Positions 7,936 to 15,331 of a DNA stretch of 26,924 nucleotides are shown here, in pieces; positions within the stretch are counted from its first letter, which is position 1, and each line of letters starts with the position of its first letter. Source of the stretch: Ruthenibacterium avium (GTDB taxonomy: Bacteria > Bacillota > Clostridia > Oscillospirales > Ruminococcaceae); the NCBI GenBank assembly GCA_019118905.1, contig DWYA01000031.1, positions 1 through 26,924 of the forward strand. Reading direction: 5' to 3'. The translations under genes and the position numbers were made by a program. The notes beneath the pieces are model-generated. The model was not told the DNA's origin, ran no database searches, and saw only the letters and a program-made list of their open reading frames with translations.

Positions 7936-7964
7936 TTTACTTTTTTGAAAAAATTTGATAAAAT
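7936..7964 (+). promoter_or_regulatory. Promoter of pyruvate:ferredoxin oxidoreductase
   Basis: TTTACT-N17-TAAAAT with an extended -10 TGA directly before the hexamer. Transcription would start near 7971, divergent from the operon on the other strand. Confidence 0.7.
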
Positions 7965-7970
7965 GTGAAT

Positions 7971-8129
7971 GAGCGCGATACAGAAACGAACCCCTTTCCC
8001 TGCCGACGGGAGCGCCGGGTCTGCGGTGCACGTGGCCACAGAGCCGTCGTCAACCGCCCGCCGCAAGCATCGGAAAGGGCACGGCGCCTGTTTCTGTCTC
8101 AAATAAACAATTGAACCGGAGGAAGAAAA
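7971..8129 (+). promoter_or_regulatory. Structured 5' leader of the oxidoreductase mRNA
   Basis: The leader of about 160 bases contains three nested complementary pairs: ACAGAAAC (7980-7987) with GTTTCTGT (8090-8097), CCCTTTCC (7992-7999) with GGAAAGGG (8072-8079), and CGACGG (8004-8009) with CCGTCG (8044-8049). An apical TCTG/CAGA pair lies at 8020-8023 / 8039-8042. The outermost stem begins about nine bases after the predicted transcript start and closes shortly before the ribosome-binding site GGAGG. It matches no riboswitch class I can recognise. Confidence 0.45.
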
Positions 8130-11100
8130 ATGCCTAGATCGAAAAAATCTATGGACGGCAACACCGCTGCGGCACATGTAGCATATGCCTTTACAGAAGT
8201 TGCCGGTATCTACCCCATTACCCCGTCCAGCCCCATGGCAGACATGGTGGACCAGTGGAGCGCGGCACATCAGAAAAACATTTTCGGCACCGAAGTACAC
8301 GTGGTGGAAATGCAGTCTGAGGCCGGCGCCGCAGGCACTGTGCACGGCTCCTTGGCCGCAGGTGCGCTGACCACGACCTTCACGGCTTCTCAGGGCCTGC
8401 TCTTGATGATCCCCAATATGTACAAAATTGCGGGTGAGCTGCTGCCCAGCGTGTTCCATGTTTCTGCCCGTACTGTGGCAAGCCATGCGCTGAACATCTT
8501 CGGCGATCACTCCGACGTGTATGCCTGCCGTCAGACCGGCTTTGCTATGCTGGCTGAGTCCAACCCGCAGGAGGTTATGGACCTGGCTCCCGTGGCGCAT
8601 CTGGCAGCTTTGGAGGGTCGCGTGCCCTTCGTCAACTTCTTCGACGGTTTCCGCACCTCTCACGAGATTCAGAAAATCGAGGTTTGGGACTATGCCGACC
8701 TGAAAGAAATGACCAACATGGATGCGGTCAAGGCTTTCCGCGAGCACTCCCTGAACCCCAACTACCCCACCACGCGCGGCTCCCACGAAAACGGCGACGT
8801 GTTCTTCCAGCATCGTGAGGCCTGCAACAAGTACTACAACGCTCTGCCTGAGATCGTTGAGAAGTACATGGGCAAAATCAACGCAAAGCTCGGCACAAAC
8901 TATCAGCTGTTCGAGTACTACGGCGCTGCTGACGCTGACCGCGTGATCATCGCTATGGGCTCCATCTGCGACGTGGCTGAGGAAGTCATCGACTACCTGA
9001 ACGTACACGGCGAGAAAGTCGGTATCGTGAAGGTTCGTTTGTACCGTCCGTTCCGTGCTGACAAGCTGCTGGCTGCAATTCCTGCAACCGCAAAGAAAAT
9101 TGCTGTGCTCGACCGCACCAAAGAGCCGGGCGCTTATGCAGAGCCTCTGCACCTCGATGTCATGAGTGCGTTTGCTGAGGCTGGCCGTGAGGCTACCATC
9201 ATCGGCGGCCGCTATGGCCTCGGCTCCAAGGACACTCCGCCGTCCAGCGTATTCGCTGTGTACAAAGAGCTGACCAAGGACGCTCCCAAGAGCCGCTTCA
9301 CCATCGGCATCAACGACGACGTTACTTACCTGTCCCTCGAGGAAGAAGTTTCTCCCAACACCGCAGCAGAAGGCACCAAAGAGTGCAAGTTCTGGGGTCT
9401 TGGCGGCGACGGTACCGTTGGTGCAAACAAGAACTCCACCAAGATCATCGGTGACCACACCGACAAATACATTCAGGCATACTTCCAGTATGACTCCAAA
9501 AAGACCGGCGGCGTGACCATCAGCCACCTGCGCTTCGGCGATCACCCCATCCGCAGCCCGTACTACATCAACAAAGCGGACTTCGTGGCTTGCCACAACC
9601 CCTCTTATGTTGTCAAGGGCTACAAGATGGTGAACGACGTTAAAGACGGCGGCGTGTTCATGATCAACTGCCAGTGGAGCGACGAGGAGCTGGCACATCA
9701 TATGCCGGCAGAAGCAAAGCGCTACATTGCACAGCACAATGTTCAGCTGTACACCATCAACGCTATCGACAAGGCAATCGAAATCGGTTTGGGCAAACGC
9801 ACCAACACCATTTTGCAGTCTGCTTTCTTTGCTTTGGCAAACGTGTTGCCGCGTGAGGATGCGCTGCGCTACATGAAGGAAGCTGCTGAGAAGACCTTCG
9901 CAAAGAAGGGCCAGGCCATTGTTGACATGAACTGGGCTGCAATTGACGCGGGCTTTGACGCTTACCACAAAGTTGAGATTCCCGCAGATTGGGCAAACGC
10001 ACAGGATCCCGCTGAGGATGAGGCTCTGTCCGGCAACCCCGCAACGGTTGACATGGTCAAGAACCTGCTGAACCCGATCGGCAAAATGGACGGCGACAGC
10101 CTGCCTGTTTCCGCCTTCGAGAAATATGTGGACGGCCAGTTTGAGCAGGGCGCTTCCGCTTACGAGAAACGCGGCGTTGCTGTGACCGTGCCCGAGTGGG
10201 ATGCAGCGAAATGTATCCAGTGTAACCAGTGCGCTTATGTCTGCCCGCACGCTACCATCCGTCCGTTTGCTTTGACGGCTGACGAGGCTGCTAAGGCACC
10301 GGAAGGCTTCAAGAGCAAGAAGATGACCGGCAAGGGCTGCGAAGACTATGTCTTCACCATCGCTGTTTCTCCGCTGGACTGCATGGGCTGCGGCGTTTGC
10401 GCAGGTGTTTGCCCGGCTCCCGGCAAGGCTCTCACCATGGTTCCGCAGGAGACCCAGCTGGCACAGCAGGCTGTGTTCGGCTACTGCGTGGACAACATCG
10501 ACAAGAAACCCGGCATGATGGCAGAAACCACCGTAAAGGGTTCTCAGTTCAACCAGCCGCTGCTTGAGTTCTCCGGCTCCTGCGCAGGCTGCGCTGAGAC
10601 GAGCTATGCACGCCTGATCACTCAGCTGTTCGGCGAGCGTATGTACATCTCCAACGCAACCGGTTGTTCCTCCATCTGGGGCGGCCCGGCTGCTACTTCT
10701 CCGTATACCCGCAACCGTTTGAGCGGCAGAGGCCCGGCTTGGGCAAACAGCCTGTTCGAGGACAACGCTGAGCACGGCTTCGGTATGTACCTCGGCCAGA
10801 AGGCTCTGCGTGACAATCTGATTGCCATTGCAAAAGAGCTGGCTGAAACCTCCAGCGACGATGCGCTGAAGGCTGCTGCACAGACTTATGTTGACACTGT
10901 GGACGACGGCAAAGCCAACACTCCGGCTGCTGACGCTTTGGCGGCAGAGGCTGAGAAGCACGCTGCTTCCTGCGACAAGTGCAAAGAGCTGGTTGACAAG
11001 AAGAACTACCTCGCTAAGAAATCCGTTTGGATCTTCGGCGGCGACGGCTGGGCTTATGATATCGGCTTCGGCGGTTTGGATCACGTTCTGGCTTCCGGCG

Positions 11101-11684
11101 AGGACGTCAACGTGATGGTATTCGACACTGAGGTTTACTCCAACACCGGCGGTCAGGCTTCCAAGGCCAGCCAGATCGGTCAGGTTGCTCAGTTTGCTGC
11201 TGCTGGTAAGGCAATCGGCAAGAAGAGCCTGGCTGAGATCGCTATGAGCTATGGCTACGTTTATGTGGCACAGATTGCCATGGGCGCAGACCAGAACCAG
11301 ACCATCAAGGCGATTGCTGAGGCTGAGAGCTATCACGGCCCGTCCCTCATCATCGGCTATGCACCCTGCGAGATGCACGGTGTTAAGGGCGGTATGACCA
11401 ACTGCCAGAACGAGATGAAGCGTGCGGTTCAGGCCGGTTACTGGCACAACTTCCGCTTCGACCCGCGCAAGAAGGCAGAGGGTCAGAACCCGTTCACGCT
11501 GGACTCCAAGGCTCCCACTGCGGATTACAAAGAGTTCATCGAGAGCGAGACTCGTTACAGCCGCTTGCAGCGTGCGTTCCCGGAGCGTGCCGCAGAGCTG
11601 TTTGAGACAGCCGCAGGCGCAGCGAAGGATCGCTATGCTTACTTGACCAAGCTGACAAAGCTGTATGCTCCCGACGCTGAATAA
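8130..11684 (+). CDS. nifJ: Pyruvate:ferredoxin (flavodoxin) oxidoreductase
   Basis: A single-chain enzyme of 1184 residues, the usual length, that oxidatively decarboxylates pyruvate to acetyl-CoA and reduces ferredoxin in the cytosol. The N-terminal domain I carries GIYPITPSSPMA. Ferredoxin-like domain cysteines C695, C698, C701, C705 and C751, C754, C757, C761 bind two [4Fe-4S] clusters. The C-terminal thiamine diphosphate domain has CAGCAETSY (C818, C821) for the proximal cluster, ATGCSSIWGG, and the Mg-TPP motif GGDGWAYDIGFGG near residue 970. Start ATG follows GGAGG. Its codon choice (CTG, GGC, CGT, AAG, GAG) is strongly biased compared with neighbours, as expected for a very highly expressed gene. 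Its electrons probably go to the ferredoxin encoded at 18433. A strong terminator follows. Confidence 0.97.
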   Translation: MPRSKKSMDGNTAAAHVAYAFTEVAGIYPITPSSPMADMVDQWSAAHQKNIFGTEVHVVEMQSEAGAAGTVHGSLAAGALTTTFTASQGLLLMIPNMYKIAGELLPSVFHVSARTVASHALNIFGDHSDVYACRQTGFAMLAESNPQEVMDLAPVAHLAALEGRVPFVNFFDGFRTSHEIQKIEVWDYADLKEMTNMDAVKAFREHSLNPNYPTTRGSHENGDVFFQHREACNKYYNALPEIVEKYMGKINAKLGTNYQLFEYYGAADADRVIIAMGSICDVAEEVIDYLNVHGEKVGIVKVRLYRPFRADKLLAAIPATAKKIAVLDRTKEPGAYAEPLHLDVMSAFAEAGREATIIGGRYGLGSKDTPPSSVFAVYKELTKDAPKSRFTIGINDDVTYLSLEEEVSPNTAAEGTKECKFWGLGGDGTVGANKNSTKIIGDHTDKYIQAYFQYDSKKTGGVTISHLRFGDHPIRSPYYINKADFVACHNPSYVVKGYKMVNDVKDGGVFMINCQWSDEELAHHMPAEAKRYIAQHNVQLYTINAIDKAIEIGLGKRTNTILQSAFFALANVLPREDALRYMKEAAEKTFAKKGQAIVDMNWAAIDAGFDAYHKVEIPADWANAQDPAEDEALSGNPATVDMVKNLLNPIGKMDGDSLPVSAFEKYVDGQFEQGASAYEKRGVAVTVPEWDAAKCIQCNQCAYVCPHATIRPFALTADEAAKAPEGFKSKKMTGKGCEDYVFTIAVSPLDCMGCGVCAGVCPAPGKALTMVPQETQLAQQAVFGYCVDNIDKKPGMMAETTVKGSQFNQPLLEFSGSCAGCAETSYARLITQLFGERMYISNATGCSSIWGGPAATSPYTRNRLSGRGPAWANSLFEDNAEHGFGMYLGQKALRDNLIAIAKELAETSSDDALKAAAQTYVDTVDDGKANTPAADALAAEAEKHAASCDKCKELVDKKNYLAKKSVWIFGGDGWAYDIGFGGLDHVLASGEDVNVMVFDTEVYSNTGGQASKASQIGQVAQFAAAGKAIGKKSLAEIAMSYGYVYVAQIAMGADQNQTIKAIAEAESYHGPSLIIGYAPCEMHGVKGGMTNCQNEMKRAVQAGYWHNFRFDPRKKAEGQNPFTLDSKAPTADYKEFIESETRYSRLQRAFPERAAELFETAAGAAKDRYAYLTKLTKLYAPDAE

Positions 11685-11730
11685 GCATCGGTCTGACGCA
11701 CAAGCTTTGTAACCTTGTGATAAGTTAAGA

Positions 11731-11768
11731 AACAACCCCCGGAACATCTGTTCCGGGGGTTGTTTGCG
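11731..11768 (+). terminator. Terminator after the oxidoreductase gene
   Basis: A 16-base inverted repeat (11731-11746 with 11749-11764) rich in C/G, with core CCCCCGGAAC / GTTCCGGGGG, ends in TTGTTT. Confidence 0.85.
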
Positions 11769-12056
11769 TTATGAAAAAATTTTTTCTCTTTTTCTAGGGG
11801 CTTTGTGAAAAGTCGAAATTTTCATCTTTTTTTCCAGAAACCGGTGTCTGCGGCGTTAAAAATGCTTGCAATCCACAAAGGATTCCTGCGCTTTTTCTCT
11901 TGCAGCCACCCGGTTTCTACAAAAAATCTGTGCATTTCTTTGTTTTCAGATACGCCCTAATTTCTATTTTTTTCAAAGCGGCTGCTTTTTAATGTTCCTT
12001 TCATCTAACCCTGTTATTCTAAACACAAAAAAACGGATGCGAAAGGAGAAAAAATC
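11769..12056 (+). other. AT-rich spacer upstream of the small membrane protein
   Basis: No gene is seen. An extended -10 element TGT-TATTCT at 12012-12020 is the best promoter candidate for the following gene, but no good -35 lies 16-18 bases before it. The remainder is AT-rich with short unstructured T runs. Confidence 0.35.
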
Positions 12057-12455
12057 ATGGAAAATCAAAAAAAGCAGGAAATTATCGTAAGCGGACAGGA
12101 ACAACACGATAGTGATTCCCACGGGGCAGCGCAGGCCACTGCACAGCCCGCCGAAAAAAAACGCTGGAAATTTTCCGGGTTTGGCTGGAAAAAGTGGGTG
12201 CTGCTGGCCGTGGTCGTGGTGGCAGTGTGCTTTATTTTCAGCTTGGTATTCCGCGTCAATTTGCCGCGTGCGCAGCAAATTGCCCAGCAAGCGGCCGGCG
12301 GACAGGCACAAATTATTGCACAGGAAATCGACAGTGAATTTTTATTTTTTAATGAATATTCGTTTGAGCTTGCAGCAGCAGACGGCAGCTACTGGGAAGT
12401 AGAGCTGGATGCCTTCGGCAATGTAACCTCTATTGAGCAGGAAGGTTGGCACTGA
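12057..12455 (+). CDS. Small single-pass membrane protein with PepSY-like C-terminus
   Basis: A 132-residue protein of unknown function. Residues 1-44 are polar and charged, presumably cytosolic. A single hydrophobic helix spans about 47-66 (WVLLAVVVVAVCFIFSLVF). The outside part of about 65 residues ends in a strand-turn-strand pattern, YSFELAAADGSYWEVELDAFGNVTSIEQEGWH in residues 101-132, which resembles the second half of a PepSY repeat. That resemblance is weak. ATG is preceded by AAAGGAG. It is monocistronic: the preceding gene has its own terminator and a strong terminator follows at 12477. PepSY-like tails often act as secreted inhibitory or chaperone-like modules, but no partner is visible here. 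Confidence 0.65.
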   Translation: MENQKKQEIIVSGQEQHDSDSHGAAQATAQPAEKKRWKFSGFGWKKWVLLAVVVVAVCFIFSLVFRVNLPRAQQIAQQAAGGQAQIIAQEIDSEFLFFNEYSFELAAADGSYWEVELDAFGNVTSIEQEGWH

Positions 12456-12476
12456 CCGGTGCAGCGCAGCTGAAAA

Positions 12477-12534
12477 AGCGCCTCTTATTTTCCACAACGC
12501 AGGAAAGATTGTGGAAAACAAGAGGCGCTCTTTT
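12477..12534 (+). terminator. Terminator after the small membrane protein
   Basis: Arms 12477-12497 and 12509-12529 pair over 21 positions with a single mismatch, followed by CTTTT. The outer arm pairs AGCGCCTCTT with AAGAGGCGCT. Confidence 0.85.
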
Positions 12535-12702
12535 ACATAACGTCCATTAAATCAAATAAGGCGCGCAGCTGGCATAAACGAATGGGAAAACGGTAAGGCT
12601 ATGGGACGGCTTGGCTTTCGCGCAAAGAGCGGCACCATTTGGACTCCTGCGGCAAAATAGAAAAGAAATCGGCTCGAGGTGTGTCGAAAAAAAAGAGGAA
12701 AT

Positions 12703-12731
12703 TTGCTTTTCAGCCGCGAAACTGGTATGAT
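12703..12731 (+). promoter_or_regulatory. Promoter of the YitT-family gene
   Basis: TTGCTT-N17-TATGAT with an extended -10 TGG directly before the hexamer, about 90 bases upstream of the start codon. Confidence 0.65.
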
Positions 12732-12822
12732 AAAACCAATTATAGAAATGAAACGGCGGTATGAAAGCAGGCTTCGCCGGTGTGTGCAATAGATGCCATA
12801 CTGTCAAAAAGGAGTTGAAAAA

Positions 12823-13686
12823 ATGAATCAACGGATGAAAAACTTGGCGCTTGACCTTGGCGCTGATGTGATTGGCAGCATTTTGTTTGCCGCCGGTATT
12901 TATACCTTTGCCGGAGCGGGCGAATTTGCGCCCGGCGGCATTTCCGGTTTGGCGCTCATCATCAACCACCTTTGGGGGCTGCCCATCGGTATTACGTCCC
13001 TTGCTTTGAACGCGCCCATTATTTTGTTTAGTTTCCGGCTGCTCGGCCACCGCTTCTTCTTGAAAAGTATTCGCACCATGATTATGAATACTATTTTTGT
13101 GGACTTTATTTTTACACATATTCCTGTCTATAAAGGCGATCGGCTCACCGCGGCACTGTTTGCCGGGGCACTGCTGGGTGCGGGATTGGCGGTCATTTAT
13201 ATGCGCGGTTCTTCCACAGGCGGTGCCGACTTTTTGATTATGTCTGTCAAAAAGCTGCGCCCGCATTTATCGCTGGGACAAGTCACTATGGTGCTTGATT
13301 TGCTGATTATTCTGTTGGGCTGGCCCGTGTTTGGCGATATGGATTCTGTGCTGTACGGCATTGTGGCGGCGTTTGCCACCTCGCTGATTATTGATAAAGT
13401 GATGTATGGCATGGGGGCCGGAAAACTGGTGCAGATTATCACGAATGACGGTCCCGCTGTGGCAAATGCCATTTCTGAATCGACGGAAAGAGGTTCTACC
13501 TTGATTCGCGCCGTAGGCTCTTACACCGGCCAAGACCGCGATGTGCTGCTGTGTGCTTGCAGCAAGTCGGAAGCCTACAAAGTACGCGCTGCCGCTCATC
13601 GAGTAGACCCGAAATGCTTCGTTATGATTACAGAAACAAGCGAAGTATTTGGAGAAGGCTTCTTGGAAGCAAAAGAGGAAAAATAA
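12823..13686 (+). CDS. YitT-family membrane protein
   Basis: A 287-residue member of the YitT/DUF161 family. Five or six hydrophobic helices fill residues 8-190, including GGISGLALIINHLWGLPIG and the conserved RGSSTGGADFLIM segment. The C-terminal cytosolic DUF2179 domain (about 205-287) contains TERGSTLIRAVGSYTGQDRDVLLCACSK split over residues 220-250. Length and layout equal the family norm. The frame is open ten codons further upstream, but the ATG at 12823 has AAAGGAG nine bases before it. The gene has its own promoter at 12703. Family function is unknown; transport has been proposed. Confidence 0.85.
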   Translation: MNQRMKNLALDLGADVIGSILFAAGIYTFAGAGEFAPGGISGLALIINHLWGLPIGITSLALNAPIILFSFRLLGHRFFLKSIRTMIMNTIFVDFIFTHIPVYKGDRLTAALFAGALLGAGLAVIYMRGSSTGGADFLIMSVKKLRPHLSLGQVTMVLDLLIILLGWPVFGDMDSVLYGIVAAFATSLIIDKVMYGMGAGKLVQIITNDGPAVANAISESTERGSTLIRAVGSYTGQDRDVLLCACSKSEAYKVRAAAHRVDPKCFVMITETSEVFGEGFLEAKEEK

Positions 13687-13696
13687 CGCATTTGGC

Positions 13697-13725
13697 TTGT
13701 GACAACAGGCAGAATGTGATAGAAT
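13697..13725 (+). promoter_or_regulatory. Promoter of the RNR-like gene
   Basis: TTGTGA-N17-TAGAAT with an extended -10 TGA, starting eleven bases after the YitT stop codon. A hairpin GGCTGTGC/GCACAGCC (13740-13765) follows in the leader, just before the GGGAGG ribosome-binding site. Confidence 0.55.
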
Positions 13726-13779
13726 GAGACAATTCGTCGGGCTGTGCTGCGTGCGGCGCACAGCCTTGGGAGGGATAAC

Positions 13780-15000
13780 ATGACGACACAAGAGCCTGTT
13801 TGTGAACAGGAGCTTCGGCAAAATGCCAGGCAGTGGGCCGCTCGTCTGTGCGCTGTGGATGTGCGCTATGACTGTGATGCGGACCTAGTAGACACCGCCG
13901 AGCATTTTGCCGAGGTGATGGAACAGCGTCGTTTTTTGCCGCAGTTTTTTGTGCGCCATTTCGAGGATGCGATGGTCGATTGCCGCTTGCCGCAGGACTT
14001 TCCACAGCCGGAGGCGGATGCTTATGCACGTCCGATGCCGCAGCGCAGGGGCGTGTGGTTTCCCGGTATGGTGCAGCGTGACCACTTGCTGCCCGAGCTG
14101 GGAACACCGGATATTCCGCCGCTGGAAGGCCGACAGCCGCTGCTTCCCGCGGAAGGAAGTGCGCTGGGCGCAATCAATTTGGCAGCGCATTTAACAAAAG
14201 ATGGCCAAGTGGACCATGAACTGCTAACACAAACCGTACATACAGCGGTGCATTTGCTGGACAATGCCATTGATGCATCCGACTATGCAGACAGCCGCCA
14301 AAGCCGCTTTACCCGTGCCACGCGCCGCATTGGGCTGGGTATGATGGGGCTGGCGCAGGTTCTGAAGGCAAAAGAGCTTTCTTATGATTCCGAAGAAGCC
14401 CGCCGAACCGCACAGGAGCTGGCAAAGCTGATTGATGCACAGGCACATCTTGCTTCTCAAAATTTGGCGCGTCAGCGCGGGGCGTTTGCTTTGTTTTCGG
14501 AAAGCCGACAGAGGAACGGCGAAAAAACAAGAAACAGCGCGCTTACCGCAACGGCACCCAACGAGGTGCTGGCTGCCATTTGCGGCGTAACGCCGGGCTT
14601 GTCTGCGGATGAGGAAGTGAGTGCCGAAGCATGTGTGAAAATGCAGGCAGCGGTTCAGCGTTATACAGACGGGAGCGTATATTTGCCCATTCCCGCGCAC
14701 ACCCGCGAACAAATGCAGGAGCTTTGTACCATGGGATATTTGCTGGGATGCAAAAGCATTGAGGCGGGAGAGGTGCAGGCTGGGGAAATTCCCGACTTTT
14801 TAACGAAGCCGCACCCGCAGGAAATGCCGGAAAATACCATCTTGTTTGCAAAAATGCAGGAGGACAGCGAAGCGGATGACCAGCCGCAGCCGCTGTTTTG
14901 CCCGGCATGTGGCCGCGCACTGCACAAAAAGCGCATTGTTCCCGTGTGTGACTCATGCGGCCCGCTGATGTGCTTGCAAACCACAGAGGTTTTGAAATAA
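13780..15000 (+). CDS. Class II ribonucleotide reductase-like protein lacking catalytic residues
   Basis: A 406-residue protein that aligns by eye with the vitamin B12-dependent (class II) ribonucleotide reductase NrdJ but cannot be catalytic. NrdJ-like stretches in order are FLP (52-54), FFVRHFEDAM (56-65), VQRDHLLPELG (98-108), EGRQPLLPAEGSALGAINLA (116-135), RRIGLGMMGLAQVL (182-195), NLARQRGAFALF (228-239), RNSALTATAP (251-260), VKMQAAVQRYTD (286-297), LLGCK (321-325) and a C-terminal C374-P-A-C377 / C390-D-S-C393 / C398 zinc-type tail. Against the family pattern NPCGEQPLLPxxSCNLGSINLA, the Asn, radical Cys and Glu are P114, E116 and R118, and the second redox Cys is S127. The first redox Cys (family CFVLPxEDSM) is F56. 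The phosphate loop APTGTIS reads APNEVLA. The central catalytic barrel segment is mostly missing. The start ATG at 13780 follows GGGAGG. The intact frame, promoter and leader argue against a decaying pseudogene. Role unknown. Confidence 0.75.
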   Translation: MTTQEPVCEQELRQNARQWAARLCAVDVRYDCDADLVDTAEHFAEVMEQRRFLPQFFVRHFEDAMVDCRLPQDFPQPEADAYARPMPQRRGVWFPGMVQRDHLLPELGTPDIPPLEGRQPLLPAEGSALGAINLAAHLTKDGQVDHELLTQTVHTAVHLLDNAIDASDYADSRQSRFTRATRRIGLGMMGLAQVLKAKELSYDSEEARRTAQELAKLIDAQAHLASQNLARQRGAFALFSESRQRNGEKTRNSALTATAPNEVLAAICGVTPGLSADEEVSAEACVKMQAAVQRYTDGSVYLPIPAHTREQMQELCTMGYLLGCKSIEAGEVQAGEIPDFLTKPHPQEMPENTILFAKMQEDSEADDQPQPLFCPACGRALHKKRIVPVCDSCGPLMCLQTTEVLK

Positions 15001-15331
15001 AAATCCATTTTTTGAAGTTGAAATTCGCTTTTATTCAATGTAAAATTCAAAAAGAAAATTACAATAAGGATTTCAACTTTTCCACAGAGTTTTACACTAT
15101 GTATAGCTTGTCTGCGGGAAAACCTGTGGAAAACCTTGTGGAAAGTGTTTAAAACCCAGTGGAAAAGCCTGAGTTTTCCACAACCATATCGGGGAAAACT
15201 TGGCCGGACACTACAAAATGTTGAAAAAGCGCAGGATGTGTAAGTGGCGCAAATAAAGAAGCTCAACTTTTTTAACGAGATAAAAAGATAAAATTTGCGC
15301 GGTCGAGCGCACTGCATAAGGAGAGATGACA
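15001..15331. promoter_or_regulatory. Non-coding spacer with five TTTTCCACA-type boxes
   Basis: No gene is seen in these 331 bases. Five copies of TTTTCCACA or its complement lie within 105 bases: 15078-15086 (+), 15125-15133 (-), 15137-15145 (-, last base G instead of A), 15158-15166 (-, first base A instead of T) and 15174-15182 (+). They differ by one base from the DnaA box TTATCCACA. The last two can also form an 8-pair hairpin (GTGGAAAA/TTTTCCAC). Between the first two boxes lies ACACTATGTATAGCTT (15094-15109), which matches the NrdR-box pattern at about 13 of 16 positions. TAAAAT at 15289-15294 is a possible -10 for the next gene, without a clear -35. Confidence 0.5.

Noticed and set aside
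7824..11747. A 1307-codon open frame on the minus strand opposite the oxidoreductase gene
   Set aside because: It is antisense to an unmistakable conserved gene, lacks a ribosome-binding site, and its length follows from the strong codon bias of that gene, which rarely makes stop codons in this frame.
12547..13266. A 239-codon minus-strand frame opposite the YitT gene
   Set aside because: Low-quality sequence antisense to a recognised membrane protein gene, with no ribosome-binding site.
15001..15331. Replication origin
   Set aside because: Although DnaA-box-like repeats are present, there is no dnaA, dnaN or recognisable DNA-unwinding region adjacent, so only a DnaA-related or other binding site is proposed.
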